From Variovorax beijingensis (GTDB lineage Bacteria; Pseudomonadota; Gammaproteobacteria; Burkholderiales; Burkholderiaceae_C): DNA of 64,000 bases. The DNA lies in assembly GCF_003951285.1 (NCBI RefSeq), contig NZ_RXFQ01000005.1, forward strand, positions 242,501 to 306,500. The letters are read 5' to 3'. The translations under genes were made by a program, and so were the position numbers. The notes beneath the pieces were generated by a model, which was not told the DNA's origin, made no database searches, and saw only the letters and a list, made by a program, of their open reading frames with translations. This document shows, in pieces, positions 44,077 through 53,551 of the stretch; the stretch's first letter is position 1; each line of letters opens with the position of its first letter.

Positions 44077-44159
44077 GGAGCGGCGAATCCTAACCGGCGT
44101 GTCCGCCGGCGAAGCTTCGAGCATGGCCTGGCGCCGGTGTTCCCCGCCGCAGAGAATTT

Positions 44160-44816
44160 TCAGGACCAGTGCAGCACGTGGTGCGCACGCCTGCGCGTGG
44201 CGGCAATCAGGCGCGCGTTGGGCGCATCGGTGCCGGCCACCCAGTCGCGCGCGGCCTCGGCGCTGCGGCCGAACTGCTGGTGGCGCTTCAGCAGGCGCTC
44301 CTCGCGCACGGCGTCGTCGATGTCGACGTACCAGGCTTCGTCGAGCATGGCCGCCGCGCCGGCCCAGGGGCCGGCGTCGTGCAGCAGGTAGTTGCCCTCG
44401 GTGATGACCAATTGCGTCGAGGGCAGCACCGCGATGGCGCCGGCGATCGGCTCCTCGATCTCGCGGCGGAATTCGGGCGCGTAGACGATGGGGTCGTCCG
44501 GCCCCTGCGTGCGAAGCCGCTGCAGCAGCGCCACATAGCCGGCGCTGTCGAAGGTGTCCGGGGCGCCCTTGCGGCCGGCGCGGCCGAGCCGTTGCAGCTC
44601 GACGTTGGCCAGGTGAAAGCCGTCCATCGGCACGACCTGCGCGCGCCCGGCGCCGACGGCCCGCAGCAGCGCCAGCGCCAGCGTGGACTTGCCCGCGCCG
44701 GGTGCGCCAACGAGACCCAGCAGCTTGCGCCGCCCGTCGGCCATCAGCGCCTGCAGGCGGGCGAGAGCGTCCGCGGGAAGAGCGGGAAGGTCGCTTGGCG
44801 AAAGAGCAGCTGTCAT
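44160..44816 (-). CDS. P-loop nucleoside/sugar kinase
   Basis: A 218-residue kinase of the uridine kinase/phosphoribulokinase-like group. Walker A is GAPGAGKST (about 37-45), and VVPMDGFHLANVEL and ITEGNYLL are the family's substrate and catalytic motifs. Similar proteins are annotated as nucleoside/nucleotide kinase family or fructose kinase; the substrate is not known. It is separated from the glutamate dehydrogenase by dispersed-repeat copy 2. Confidence 0.8.
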   Translation of the reverse strand: MTAALSPSDLPALPADALARLQALMADGRRKLLGLVGAPGAGKSTLALALLRAVGAGRAQVVPMDGFHLANVELQRLGRAGRKGAPDTFDSAGYVALLQRLRTQGPDDPIVYAPEFRREIEEPIAGAIAVLPSTQLVITEGNYLLHDAGPWAGAAAMLDEAWYVDIDDAVREERLLKRHQQFGRSAEAARDWVAGTDAPNARLIAATRRRAHHVLHWS

Positions 44817-44842
44817 GCCGCCAAGGGTATCAAAGGCCGGCT

Positions 44843-44938
44843 CCAGGAACACCGCGGAACCGGCTTTGCCGGGCCGCTGGTGTTGCCCCCTTGAGGGGGA
44901 GGCGGCTACACGAAGTGAGCCGCTTCGGGGGTGGGTCA
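44843..44938 (-). repeat. Dispersed stop-proximal repeat, copy 2
   Basis: On the minus strand it begins at the stop codon of the glutamate dehydrogenase gene. The 27-base core (44851-44877) is identical to copies 1 and 3. Outer arms are AACACC and GGTGTT on the minus strand, versus AATACC/GGTATT in copy 1, so the T-A pair of copy 1 is a C-G pair here. The CCCCCT/AGGGGG small hairpin and ACTTCGTGTAGCCGCC are also kept. Confidence 0.8.
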
Positions 44939-46207
44939 GGGATACAGGCCGCGTTCCTGGCGGGCCATCAGGATGCGCTCGCAGGCGACGGCATAGGTCG
45001 CCGTGCGCAGCGTGATCTTGTGCCTGTCGGCCGTGTCCCAGATCTGGTTGAGCGCCTTCATCATGATGCGGTCCAGGCGCACGTTGATCTCGTCCTCGTC
45101 CCAGAAGAAGGACGAGAAGTCCTGCACCCATTCGAAGTACGAGACCGTCACGCCGCCGGCGTTGCAGATCACGTCGGGCACCACCAGCACGCCGCGCTCG
45201 GCCAGGATGTCGTCGGCCGTGGGCACCGTGGGACCGTTGGCGCCTTCGAGCACCAGCTTGGCGCTCGTCTTCTGTGCGCGCTCGGCGGTGATCTGGCCTT
45301 CGAGCGCCGCGGGAATCAGGATGTCGCAGGCCACTTCCCAGAAGGCTTCGTTGGGCACCACCTCGCCGCCCTTGAAGGCGACGACGCCTTCCTTGTTGGC
45401 CACCGGGATCAGCGTCGCGAGGTCCAGGCCGTTGGTGTTGACGATGGTGCCGGTGTGGTCCTGTACCGCGACGATCTTGGCGCCCGCTTCGGCAAAGAGC
45501 TCGGCCGCGACCGAGCCCACGTTGCCGAAACCCTGCACCGCGATGCGCGCGCCGCGCAGGTCCATGCCGAGGCGGCGCGCCGCTTCGCGGCCCGTGACGA
45601 ACACGCCGCGGCCGGTGGCCTTGACGCGGCCCAGCGAGCCGCCCAGGTGCAGCGGCTTGCCGGTGACCACGCCGGTGGCGGTGCCGCCGACGTTCATCGA
45701 GTAGGTGTCCATCATCCACGCCATGATCTGCGCGTTGGTGTTGACGTCGGGCGCGGGAATGTCGGTGTGCGGGCCGATGATGATGCCGATTTCGCTGGTG
45801 TAGCGGCGCGTGACCTTCTCCAGTTCCTGCAGCGACAGCTTCTTCGGATCGACGCGGATGCCGCCCTTGGCGCCGCCGTACGGCAGGTTGACGGCGGCCG
45901 TCTTGATGGTCATCCAGGCCGACAGCGCCATCACTTCTTCCAGCGTGACGTCGGGGTGGAAGCGCACGCCGCCCTTGCCCGGGCCGCGGCTCATGTTGTG
46001 CTGCACGCGGTAGCCCTCGAAGTGGGCGATGGTGCCGTCGTCCATCTCGATCGGCACGTCCACGATCAGCGCGCGCTTGGGCCGCTTGAGCGTCTCCACC
46101 CAGCGGGCCAGCGGGCCGAGGTACGGCACCACGCGGTCGACCTGCGAAAGGTAGGTGCCCCAGGGGCTGTTGGCGGTCGGATTGACGAAGGAGAGCTTTT
46201 CACTCAT
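44936..46207 (-). CDS. gdhA: Glutamate dehydrogenase (Glu/Leu/Phe/Val dehydrogenase)
   Basis: A 423-residue enzyme that converts L-glutamate to 2-oxoglutarate and ammonia with NAD(P)+. The catalytic Lys lies in [13 protein letters not shown] (about residue 112), and the nucleotide-binding motif is [13 protein letters not shown] (about 215). It has the usual length for a class of about 420 residues. It starts at 46207 with a GGGAT Shine-Dalgarno; an upstream Met at 46240 would add 11 residues. Together with PutA downstream it channels proline to 2-oxoglutarate. Confidence 0.9.
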   Translation of the reverse strand: MSEKLSFVNPTANSPWGTYLSQVDRVVPYLGPLARWVETLKRPKRALIVDVPIEMDDGTIAHFEGYRVQHNMSRGPGKGGVRFHPDVTLEEVMALSAWMTIKTAAVNLPYGGAKGGIRVDPKKLSLQELEKVTRRYTSEIGIIIGPHTDIPAPDVNTNAQIMAWMMDTYSMNVGGTATGVVTGKPLHLGGSLGRVKATGRGVFVTGREAARRLGMDLRGARIAVQGFGNVGSVAAELFAEAGAKIVAVQDHTGTIVNTNGLDLATLIPVANKEGVVAFKGGEVVPNEAFWEVACDILIPAALEGQITAERAQKTSAKLVLEGANGPTVPTADDILAERGVLVVPDVICNAGGVTVSYFEWVQDFSSFFWDEDEINVRLDRIMMKALNQIWDTADRHKITLRTATYAVACERILMARQERGLYP

Positions 46208-46318
46208 GGGAGATCCCTTGGTTTGAATGGATGGCCGCAACGATAGACCTCTCGCGCCCGCCGCGCCATGTCTTATGCGCGCCGCGATGGCGGTTATGCA
46301 AGAGAGGTTTGGCCGAAC

Positions 46319-46334
46319 ATGACAAAACGGTCAT
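46319..46334. promoter_or_regulatory. Dyad in the gdhA/DUF4148 divergent gap
   Basis: ATGAC-AAAACG-GTCAT is a perfect inverted repeat with 5-bp arms and a 6-base spacer, in the 200-base gap between gdhA and the DUF4148 gene. It is 74 bases before the DUF4148 start. The protein that would bind is not known. Confidence 0.35.
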
Positions 46335-46407
46335 CGCCGGGTCATCGATCGGGGAACTGCGGTTTCTAGAGTGGGCTGGCCAACCACCGATCGAAAGGAA
46401 CCATCCC

Positions 46408-46869
46408 ATGACCCGCTCTTGCACCCGCCTCCTGGCCACGGCCGCCGTCTCGTCGCTGCTGGGCCTGGCCGCCGCGCCGAGCCTTGCCGGCAACTATGCG
46501 GAGGGCGATCCGCGGCCCGTGCCGTTCGCCTCCTCCACCACGCGGGCCGCCGTCTCGGCCGAGGCCCGGCAGTGGCTCGCGAGCGCTCCCACGCAAGGCT
46601 ATGCCGAGGGCTCGCCGCAGCCCGGGCCGCGGGTGTCGGCGAACAGCCGCGCGGCCGTGGCCGCGGACACGCGACTGTGGATCCGCTCCGGCCTGGCCGC
46701 GCAGCAAAACGGCGAAGCGGGCGCCGATCCGTCGAGCCCCGCCTACCGGCAGGCCGCCGCCGAATATGCGCGGCTGCGCACCAGCCCGGCCTACGGCGCG
46801 CTGATCGACGAGCTCGACAGCCGGTCATCGTCCGCACGCGCGGAAGAAGACGGCAATTCCCTGCGCTGA
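46408..46869 (+). CDS. Exported DUF4148-like protein
   Basis: A 153-residue protein with a signal peptide (MTRSCTRLLATAAVSSLLGL to SLAG). The mature part has two copies of a 34-residue unit, YAEG-x-P-x-P...TRAAVSAEARQWLAS and YAEG-x-P-x-P...SRAAVAADTRLWIRS, in keeping with the A-x-x-R-x-x-V-x-x-E pattern of DUF4148. Function is unknown; members are small periplasmic proteins common in Burkholderiales. Start ATG at 46408 has AAAGGAAC upstream. Confidence 0.7.
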   Translation: MTRSCTRLLATAAVSSLLGLAAAPSLAGNYAEGDPRPVPFASSTTRAAVSAEARQWLASAPTQGYAEGSPQPGPRVSANSRAAVAADTRLWIRSGLAAQQNGEAGADPSSPAYRQAAAEYARLRTSPAYGALIDELDSRSSSARAEEDGNSLR

Positions 46870-46884
46870 AGACGAACGGCGGCT

Positions 46885-49860
46885 TCAGGCCACCGCGCTC
46901 AGCAGCGCCGCATTGCCGCCGGCCGCCGTGGTGTTGACCGTGACCGTCTGCTCGGCACAGAAACGGTACAGGTAGTGCGGCCCGCCGGCCTTGGGCCCGG
47001 TGCCGCTCAGGCCCTCGCCGCCGAAGGGCTGCACGCCGACCACCGCGCCGATGATGTTGCGGTTCACGTAGATGTTGCCCACGTGCGCCCGCGCCGCGAG
47101 AGCCTGCGCACGCGAATCGATGCGGGTCTGGATGCCGAGCGTGAGGCCGTAGCCGAGCGCGTTGATGCGATCGATCACCTCCGCGGGGTCGCGCAGGTCG
47201 CCCTGGCCCCAGCGCGCGATCTGCAGCACCGGTCCGAAGATCTCGCTGGTCACGCTGTCGATGGAGGGCACCTCGTAGGCCTGCGGGGCGATCAGGTTGC
47301 CCTCGGTTGAAGAATAAGAAGCCGGCGCGAGCAGGCGCTTCGCTTCCGAATCCAGGCGCTCCAGATGGCGCCGGATGTTGCCGGCCGCCTCGCCATCGAT
47401 GACCGGCCCCACGTCGGTCGCGAGCAGCGCCGGGTCGCCGGCGGCCAGCTCCCCGGCCGCGCCGCGGATCATCTCGATCACCGCATCGGCGATGCCGTCG
47501 TGCAGCACCAGCAGCCGCAGGGCCGAGCAGCGCTGGCCGGCCGAACGGAATGCGCTCTGCACCACGGCGTCGACCACCTGCTCGGGCAGCGCGCTCGAAT
47601 CGACCAGCATCGCGTTGATGCCGCCGGTCTCGGCGATCAGCGGCACGATCGGGCCGTCCTTGGCAGCGAGCGCGCGGTGGATGATGCGCGCCACCTGGGT
47701 CGAGCCGGTGAACACCACGCCCGCCACGCCCGGCGCCGCCACCAGCGCGGCGCCCACCGTTTCGCCGGGGCCGTGCAGCAGCTGCAGCGCATCGGCCGGC
47801 ACGCCCGCGGCGTGCAGCAGCTTCACGGCTTCGAGCGCGACGGCCGGGGTCTGCTCGGCCGGCTTGGCCAGCACCGTGTTGCCGGTGGCAAGCGCGGCCG
47901 CCACCTGGCCCGCGAAGATCGCGAGCGGAAAATTCCACGGGCTGATGCACACCCAGGGGCCGCGCGCCGTGAGCCGCAGTTCGTTGCTCTCGCCCGTGGG
48001 GCCGGGCAGCGCCACCGGCTGCATGATGCGCTCGGCCTCGTCGGCGTAGTAGCGCAGGAAATCGACGGCCTCGCGCACTTCGGCCACCGCGTCGCCCCAG
48101 GTCTTGAAGGCCTCCTTGACCAGCAGCGCGCAGAAGCGCGGCAGCTCGCGCTGGAGCGCGTCGGCGGCCTGGCGCAGCATGGCGGCGCGCGCCTCGACCG
48201 GCGTCTTGCGCCAGCTGCGGAAGGCGGCGGCGCTGGCGGCAACGGCCTTGGCCGCGCTTGCAGCATCGAACAGTTCGACAACGGGCACCGCGGTGGTCTC
48301 CAGCGCCGCGAGCAGCGGCGCGCGCATCGGCTCGACGGCAAGGTCGATGCCTTCGCTGTTGCGCCGCGCCGGCGCCGGGCCGAAGAGCGCGGGTGGCAGC
48401 GGCAAGGCGGGGTTCGCCTCCTCGAGCCAGAGCGGCGACATCAGCAGCTCGCCGATGTCCACGTCCTCGTCGCCGAGCTGGTTCACGAAGGACGAGTTGG
48501 CGCCGTTTTCGAGCAGGCGCCGCACGAGGTAGGCGAGCAGGTCCTTGTGCTGGCCCACCGGGGCGTACACGCGCACCGGCGCGGCGGTGCTCTTCATCAC
48601 TTCGCGGTAGACGCCCTCGCCCATGCCGTGCAGTCGCTGCAGCTCGAAGGGCGCCTGGGCCGCCTCGGCCATCTGCAGGATGGCGGCGATGGTGCCCGCG
48701 TTGTGGGTGGCGAACTGCGGATAGACCGCATCGGGCGCCGACAGCAGCGCACGCGCGCAGGCCAGGTAGCTGACATCGCTGTGGTGCTTGTGCGTGAAGA
48801 CCGGGTAGTGCGGCAGGCCGAGTTCCTGGGCCCGCTTGATCTCGGCGTCCCAGTAGGCGCCCTTCACGAGGCGGCACATCAGCCGCAGCTTGTGCCGGCG
48901 CGCCACCGCCGTGACGTGCGCCACCAGTTCGAGTGCGCGCGTCTGGTAGGCCTGCAGCGCCAGGCCGAAGCCGCGCCATTGCGGCCGTTCGGCGGCCACG
49001 CGCGCGGCCAGCGCCTCGAACACGTCGAGCGAAAGCTCGAGCCGGTCGACCTCTTCCGCATCGATGGTGAGGTTGAGGCCGGCATCGGCCGCGAGTTCGC
49101 ACAGCTGCCACACGCGCGGCACCAGCTCGCGCATCACGCGCTCGCGCTGCGCATCCTCGTAGCGTGGATGCAGTGCGCTGAGCTTGATGGAGATGCCGTC
49201 GTTGTGCTCGGGCCCGCGCGCCGCATCGGCACCGGCCGCGATGGCGCCGATGGCCTGCGTGTAGCTGGCCAGGTAGCGCAGCGCATCGGCGTCGGTGCGC
49301 GCGCCCTCGCCGAGCATGTCGTAGCTGAAGCGCAGCGCGCCCTGCCGGCGGTGCGCCGAGCGGGCCTCGTCCATGGCTTCGGCGATGGTCTGGCCCAGCA
49401 CGAACTGGCGCCCCAGCAGCTGCACCGCGCGCAGCGTGGCGGCCACCACCGTGCGCGCGCCGAGCTTGGCCATGAGGCCGGGCGGATGGTCGCCTTCGGG
49501 CAGGAATTTCTTCGACATCGCGATGGCGGCGGACGACAGCCGCGACAGCGTGGAATCGGCCGTGCCCTCGAAATCGGCCCGGCCCAGCTGGTCGGCCGTC
49601 AGCGCGATGGCCGTGGCGGCATCGGGCACGCGAAGCAGCGCCTCGGCCAGGCGCATCAGCGCAAGGCCCTCGGCGCTGGAGATCGGGTACTCGCGCAGCA
49701 GGCTTTCCATGGCCCAGAACGGCGGCGGATGGCGGCGCACCGCCTCCACCCAGGGCGTGGCGGCGGCGGCCGCGGCGCGCCAGTCGAGCGCGCCTTCGAG
49801 CGAGGCGAGCCGGTGCGAGACGACATCGGCTTCAGGGCGGTAAGGGATGGGCAGGTGCAT
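46885..49860 (-). CDS. putA: Bifunctional proline dehydrogenase / P5C dehydrogenase
   Basis: A 991-residue PutA. The PRODH half (about 100-450) holds RLVKGAYWDAEIKRAQ and YAPVGQHKDLLAYLVRRL; the P5CDH half (about 530-980) holds AETGGIN and catalytic Cys778 in GQRCSA. Together they oxidise proline to glutamate using FAD and NAD+. The N-terminal ribbon-helix-helix repressor domain of E. coli PutA is absent, so a separate regulator is needed; the divergent Lrp gene fits. Start at 49860 has GGAAC upstream. The gene sits next to gdhA, which takes the glutamate on. Confidence 0.94.
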   Translation of the reverse strand: MHLPIPYRPEADVVSHRLASLEGALDWRAAAAAATPWVEAVRRHPPPFWAMESLLREYPISSAEGLALMRLAEALLRVPDAATAIALTADQLGRADFEGTADSTLSRLSSAAIAMSKKFLPEGDHPPGLMAKLGARTVVAATLRAVQLLGRQFVLGQTIAEAMDEARSAHRRQGALRFSYDMLGEGARTDADALRYLASYTQAIGAIAAGADAARGPEHNDGISIKLSALHPRYEDAQRERVMRELVPRVWQLCELAADAGLNLTIDAEEVDRLELSLDVFEALAARVAAERPQWRGFGLALQAYQTRALELVAHVTAVARRHKLRLMCRLVKGAYWDAEIKRAQELGLPHYPVFTHKHHSDVSYLACARALLSAPDAVYPQFATHNAGTIAAILQMAEAAQAPFELQRLHGMGEGVYREVMKSTAAPVRVYAPVGQHKDLLAYLVRRLLENGANSSFVNQLGDEDVDIGELLMSPLWLEEANPALPLPPALFGPAPARRNSEGIDLAVEPMRAPLLAALETTAVPVVELFDAASAAKAVAASAAAFRSWRKTPVEARAAMLRQAADALQRELPRFCALLVKEAFKTWGDAVAEVREAVDFLRYYADEAERIMQPVALPGPTGESNELRLTARGPWVCISPWNFPLAIFAGQVAAALATGNTVLAKPAEQTPAVALEAVKLLHAAGVPADALQLLHGPGETVGAALVAAPGVAGVVFTGSTQVARIIHRALAAKDGPIVPLIAETGGINAMLVDSSALPEQVVDAVVQSAFRSAGQRCSALRLLVLHDGIADAVIEMIRGAAGELAAGDPALLATDVGPVIDGEAAGNIRRHLERLDSEAKRLLAPASYSSTEGNLIAPQAYEVPSIDSVTSEIFGPVLQIARWGQGDLRDPAEVIDRINALGYGLTLGIQTRIDSRAQALAARAHVGNIYVNRNIIGAVVGVQPFGGEGLSGTGPKAGGPHYLYRFCAEQTVTVNTTAAGGNAALLSAVA

Positions 49861-49909
49861 GGCAGTTCCTTGGTTCCATCCCCTATGGTCTTTGGATATA
49901 GGCCGAATC

Positions 49910-49920
49910 TTTTGCCAAAA
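49910..49920. promoter_or_regulatory. TTTTGCCAAAA palindrome between putA and lrp
   Basis: TTTTG-C-CAAAA is a perfect 11-base dyad in the 88-base gap between divergent putA and the Lrp-type regulator. AT-rich dyads of this type are bound by Lrp/AsnC proteins. It would be close to the putA promoter on the minus strand, so control of putA by this regulator is likely. Confidence 0.5.
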
Positions 49921-49948
49921 AATATGGGGCCAGCCGGATAATTCACCA

Positions 49949-50422
49949 ATGCTCGACCTGGATCTGGATCGCATCGATCTCCGGCTGCTGAAGATTCTTC
50001 AGGAAGACGGCCGCATCACCAACCTCAAGCTGGCCGAAACGGTGGCGCTCTCGCCCACCGCCGTGCTGGCCCGGGTGCAGCGGCTCACGCGCGACGGTTT
50101 CATCCAGGGCTACGAGGCGCGGCTCGATCCGCACAAGCTCGGCCGCGGGCTCACGGTGTTCGTCGAAATACTGCTCGACCGCACCACGCCCAACGTGTTC
50201 GAGCAGTTCAAGGCGGCCGTGCAGGTGCGCGACGAGATCATGGAATGCCACATGGTCGCGGGCGGCTTCGACTACCTGCTCAAGACCCGCATGGCCGACA
50301 TGGCGGCCTACCGCGAATTCGCGGGCACGGTGCTGTGGCAACTGCCGGGCGTGCGGGAGACGCGGACCTACGCGGTGATGGAAGAAATCAAGAGCAGCGC
50401 GCGGCTCCCGCTGGGCAGCTAG
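49949..50422 (+). CDS. Lrp/AsnC-family regulator (PutR-like)
   Basis: A 157-residue regulator: N-terminal AsnC HTH (IDLRLLKILQEDGRITNLKLAETVALSPTAVLARVQRLTRDGFI) and C-terminal RAM ligand domain. It is divergent from putA. In alphaproteobacteria and Pseudomonas, such regulators (PutR/BkdR) activate putA on proline. A longer in-frame Met at 49847 would cross the putA promoter, so ATG at 49949 is used. Confidence 0.88.
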   Translation: MLDLDLDRIDLRLLKILQEDGRITNLKLAETVALSPTAVLARVQRLTRDGFIQGYEARLDPHKLGRGLTVFVEILLDRTTPNVFEQFKAAVQVRDEIMECHMVAGGFDYLLKTRMADMAAYREFAGTVLWQLPGVRETRTYAVMEEIKSSARLPLGS

Positions 50423-51105
50423 CGGCGGCCGAAGATCGCGGTGCCGACGCGCACCATCGTGCTGCCGGCGCTGACGGCCGCCTCGAGGTCGGCGCTCATG
50501 CCCAGCGAGAGCGTGTCGAGCGCGATGCCGGCGGCGCGGATGGCGTCGTACACGGCGCGGGCGCGCAGGCACAGTTCGCGCTGCGCAGCGAAATCGGGCG
50601 CCGGTTCGGGAATGGCCATGAGCCCGCGCAGCCGCAGATGTGGCAAAGCCGCCACAGCGCGCGCGAGCGGCAGCGCCTCTTCGGGCGGCACGCCGGACTT
50701 GTTGGCGCCGCCGTCCACGTTGACCTGCAGGCACACCTGCAGCGGCGGCAGATGCGCCGGCCGCTGCGCCGAAAGACGCTCGGCGATCTTGATCCGGTCG
50801 ATGCCGTGCACCCAGTCGAAATGCTCGGCCACGGGCCGCGTCTTGTTGCTCTGCAGAGGGCCGATGCAGTGCCATTCGAGTTCCGCGCGCAGGTCTGAAA
50901 GCGCGGCGATCTTGTCCAGCCCCTCCTGCACGTAGTTCTCGCCGAAGGCCCGCTGGCCCGCCGCATGGGCCTCGCGCACGGCCTCGGGCCCGAAGGTCTT
51001 GGACACCGCCAGCAGCCGGACCTCGGCCGGGTTGCGCCCATGTTCGGCGCAGGCCTTTGCGATCCGGCTCTTTACTTGCTGGAGGTCGTCGCCAATCATC
51101 GTCAT
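50419..51105 (-). CDS. YggS-family PLP-binding protein
   Basis: A 228-residue protein of the YggS/PROSC family, involved in pyridoxal-phosphate homeostasis. PLP lysine is in LLAVSKTFG (about residue 36); FGENYVQEGLDK and EWHCIGPLQSNKT match the family, as does MVRVGTAIFG at the end. It is divergent from pilT, a neighbourhood conserved in proteobacteria. The reading frame continues far upstream through the pilT-pilU antisense, but the homologous start is ATG at 51105. Confidence 0.93.
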   Translation of the reverse strand: MTMIGDDLQQVKSRIAKACAEHGRNPAEVRLLAVSKTFGPEAVREAHAAGQRAFGENYVQEGLDKIAALSDLRAELEWHCIGPLQSNKTRPVAEHFDWVHGIDRIKIAERLSAQRPAHLPPLQVCLQVNVDGGANKSGVPPEEALPLARAVAALPHLRLRGLMAIPEPAPDFAAQRELCLRARAVYDAIRAAGIALDTLSLGMSADLEAAVSAGSTMVRVGTAIFGRR

Positions 51106-51156
51106 AATCTTCCAAAATCGTATCAAAACGTCACCGAACTCGAGCCGAGGACCCCC

Positions 51157-52200
51157 GTGGACATTACCCAGCTGCTGGCATTCAGCGTCAAGAACAAAGC
51201 CTCCGACCTGCATCTGTCGGCCGGCCTGCCGCCGATGATCCGCGTCCACGGCGACGTGCGGCGCATCAACGTCGATGCGCTCGACCACAAGTCGGTGCAC
51301 GCCATGGTGTACGACATCATGAGCGACACGCACCGCAAGCACTATGAAGAGTTCCTGGAGGTCGACTTCTCGTTCGAGATCGACGGCCTCGCGCGCTTCC
51401 GCGTGAATGCCTTCAACCAGGCGCGCGGCGCGGCGGCGGTGTTCCGGACCATTCCTTCGAAGATCCTCACGCTGGAGCAGCTCAACGCGCCCAAGATTTT
51501 CGCGGAACTGGCGCTCAAGCCGCGCGGGCTGGTGCTGGTGACCGGGCCCACCGGCTCGGGCAAGTCCACCACCCTGGCCGCGATGGTCAACTACCTGAAC
51601 GAAAACGAGTACGGCCACATCCTCACGGTGGAAGACCCGATCGAGTTCGTGCACGAATCCAAGAAGTGCCTGATCAACCAGCGCGAGGTCGGGCCGATGA
51701 CGCTGTCGTTCTCCAACGCGCTGCGCTCGGCGCTGCGCGAAGACCCGGACGCCATCCTGGTGGGCGAGCTGCGCGACCTGGAAACCATTCGCCTGGCCAT
51801 GACCGCGGCCGAAACGGGCCACCTGGTGTTCGGCACGCTGCACACCTCGTCGGCCGCCAAGACCATCGACCGGATCATCGACGTGTTCCCGGGCGAGGAA
51901 AAGGAAATGATCCGCGCCATGCTGTCGGAGTCGCTGCAGGCCGTGATCTCGCAGACGCTGTGCAAGACCAAGGACGGCCAGGGCCGCGTGGCGGCGCACG
52001 AGATCATGCTGGGCACGCCGGCCATCCGCAACCTGATCCGCGAAGCCAAGGTGGCGCAGATGTATTCGGCCATCCAGACCGGCCAGGGCTCGGGCATGCA
52101 GACGCTGGACCAGAACCTGACCGACCTCGTGCGCCGCAATGCCATCTCGGCGGCCGAGGCGCGCGGCAAGGCCAAGATCCCCGAGAATTTCCCCGGCTGA
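51157..52200 (+). CDS. pilT: Type IV pilus retraction ATPase PilT
   Basis: A 347-residue hexameric ATPase that retracts type IV pili. Walker A is GPTGSGKST, followed by an Asp box, a Walker B with ILVGELRDLET, and the His box TGHLVFGTLHTSSA. The GTG start at 51157 has GAGG upstream; the longer in-frame frame would overlap yggS. It is followed by dispersed repeat copy 3 and then pilU. Confidence 0.95.
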   Translation: MDITQLLAFSVKNKASDLHLSAGLPPMIRVHGDVRRINVDALDHKSVHAMVYDIMSDTHRKHYEEFLEVDFSFEIDGLARFRVNAFNQARGAAAVFRTIPSKILTLEQLNAPKIFAELALKPRGLVLVTGPTGSGKSTTLAAMVNYLNENEYGHILTVEDPIEFVHESKKCLINQREVGPMTLSFSNALRSALREDPDAILVGELRDLETIRLAMTAAETGHLVFGTLHTSSAAKTIDRIIDVFPGEEKEMIRAMLSESLQAVISQTLCKTKDGQGRVAAHEIMLGTPAIRNLIREAKVAQMYSAIQTGQGSGMQTLDQNLTDLVRRNAISAAEARGKAKIPENFPG

Positions 52201-52201
52201 A

Positions 52202-52313
52202 TGCGGCTCGCCCCCAGTCTGCGCGCACTTCGTGCCGCTACGCCAACCCCCTACCGGGGGCAACACCTGCGGCCCGGCAAAGCCGGTTCCGCGGTGTTCC
52301 CCGAAAAGGAATA
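52202..52313 (+). repeat. Dispersed stop-proximal repeat, copy 3
   Basis: It starts right after the pilT stop codon and fills most of the pilT-pilU gap. The 27-base core (52269-52295) equals that of copies 1 and 2, with outer arms AACACC (52262-52267) and GGTGTT (52293-52298). A CCCCC-N4-GGGGG hairpin and ACTTCGTG are also shared. Confidence 0.8.
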
Positions 52314-52371
52314 CCCTTTTGAACGCCGCGTTCGTCGAACGATGACGGCACACTGAATCAGGAGTCGCAAC

Positions 52372-53508
52372 ATGGAACGCGATCAAGCCAGCCAGTTCAT
52401 CAACGACCTGCTCAAGCTCATGGTGAGCCGCAACGGCAGCGACTTGTTCATCACCGCCGACTTCCCGCCCGCGATCAAGGTCGACGGCAAGGTCACCAAG
52501 GTGTCGCAGCAGGCACTGGGGGCGCAGCACACGCTGGCGCTCACGCGCTCGGTCATGAACGACCGCCAGACGGCGGAGTTCGAGCGCACCAAGGAATGCA
52601 ACTTCGCGATCTCGCCCACCGGCATCGGCCGCTTCCGCGTGAACGCATTCGTGCAACAGGGCAAGGTCGGCATGGTGCTGCGGACGATCCCGGCCAAGCT
52701 GCCGACCATCGACGGCCTGGGCATGCCGCAGGTGCTGAAGGACGTGTCGATGACCAAGCGCGGCCTCACCATCCTGGTGGGCGCCACGGGCTCGGGCAAG
52801 TCGACCACGCTGGCGGCGATGATCGACTGGCGCAACGAAAACTCCTACGGCCACATCGTGACGGTGGAAGACCCGGTCGAATTCGTGCATCCGCACAAGA
52901 ACTGCGTGGTCACGCAGCGCGAAGTGGGCATCGACACCGACAGCTGGGAAGCCGCGCTCAAGAACACGCTGCGCCAGGCGCCCGACGTGATCCTGATGGG
53001 CGAAATCCGCGACCGCGAGACCATGGAGCACGCGGTGGCCTTTGCCGAAACCGGCCACCTGTGCATGGCCACGCTGCACGCCAACAGCGCCAACCAGGCG
53101 CTGGACCGGATCATCAACTTCTTCCCCGAAGAGCGCCGCGCCCAGCTGCTGATGGACCTGTCGCTGAACCTGCGCTCGCTGATCTCGCAGCGCCTGGTCC
53201 CCACCGAGGACGGCCAGGGCCGCGTGGCGGCGGTGGAAGTGCTGCTGAACACGCCGCTCATTTCCGACCTGATCTTCAAGGGCGAGGTGGGCGAGATCAA
53301 GGAGATCATGAAGAAGAGCCGCAACCTGGGCATGCAGACCTTCGACCAGGCGCTGTTCGACCTGTTCGAGAGCCACTCGATCACCTTCGAGGACGCCATC
53401 CGCAACGCCGATTCGGCCAATGACCTGCGCCTGCAGATCAAGCTCAACAGCCAGCGCGCGCGCAGCACCGACCTCTCCGCCGGCACCGAGCATTTCGCGA
53501 TTGTGTAG
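52372..53508 (+). CDS. pilU: PilT-paralogous ATPase PilU
   Basis: A 378-residue ATPase, longer at the C-terminus than PilT. Walker A GATGSGKST, Walker B ILMGEIRDRET, and His box TGHLCMATLHANSA are present. PilU works with PilT for pilus retraction under load. The pilT-pilU pair is conserved in betaproteobacteria. A dispersed repeat separates the two genes here, which could make pilU expression differ from pilT. Confidence 0.93.
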   Translation: MERDQASQFINDLLKLMVSRNGSDLFITADFPPAIKVDGKVTKVSQQALGAQHTLALTRSVMNDRQTAEFERTKECNFAISPTGIGRFRVNAFVQQGKVGMVLRTIPAKLPTIDGLGMPQVLKDVSMTKRGLTILVGATGSGKSTTLAAMIDWRNENSYGHIVTVEDPVEFVHPHKNCVVTQREVGIDTDSWEAALKNTLRQAPDVILMGEIRDRETMEHAVAFAETGHLCMATLHANSANQALDRIINFFPEERRAQLLMDLSLNLRSLISQRLVPTEDGQGRVAAVEVLLNTPLISDLIFKGEVGEIKEIMKKSRNLGMQTFDQALFDLFESHSITFEDAIRNADSANDLRLQIKLNSQRARSTDLSAGTEHFAIV

Positions 53509-53551
53509 ACGCGGGTGACGCGGGCGCCGCGTTGGCTTTAAGCTCTCGCCC

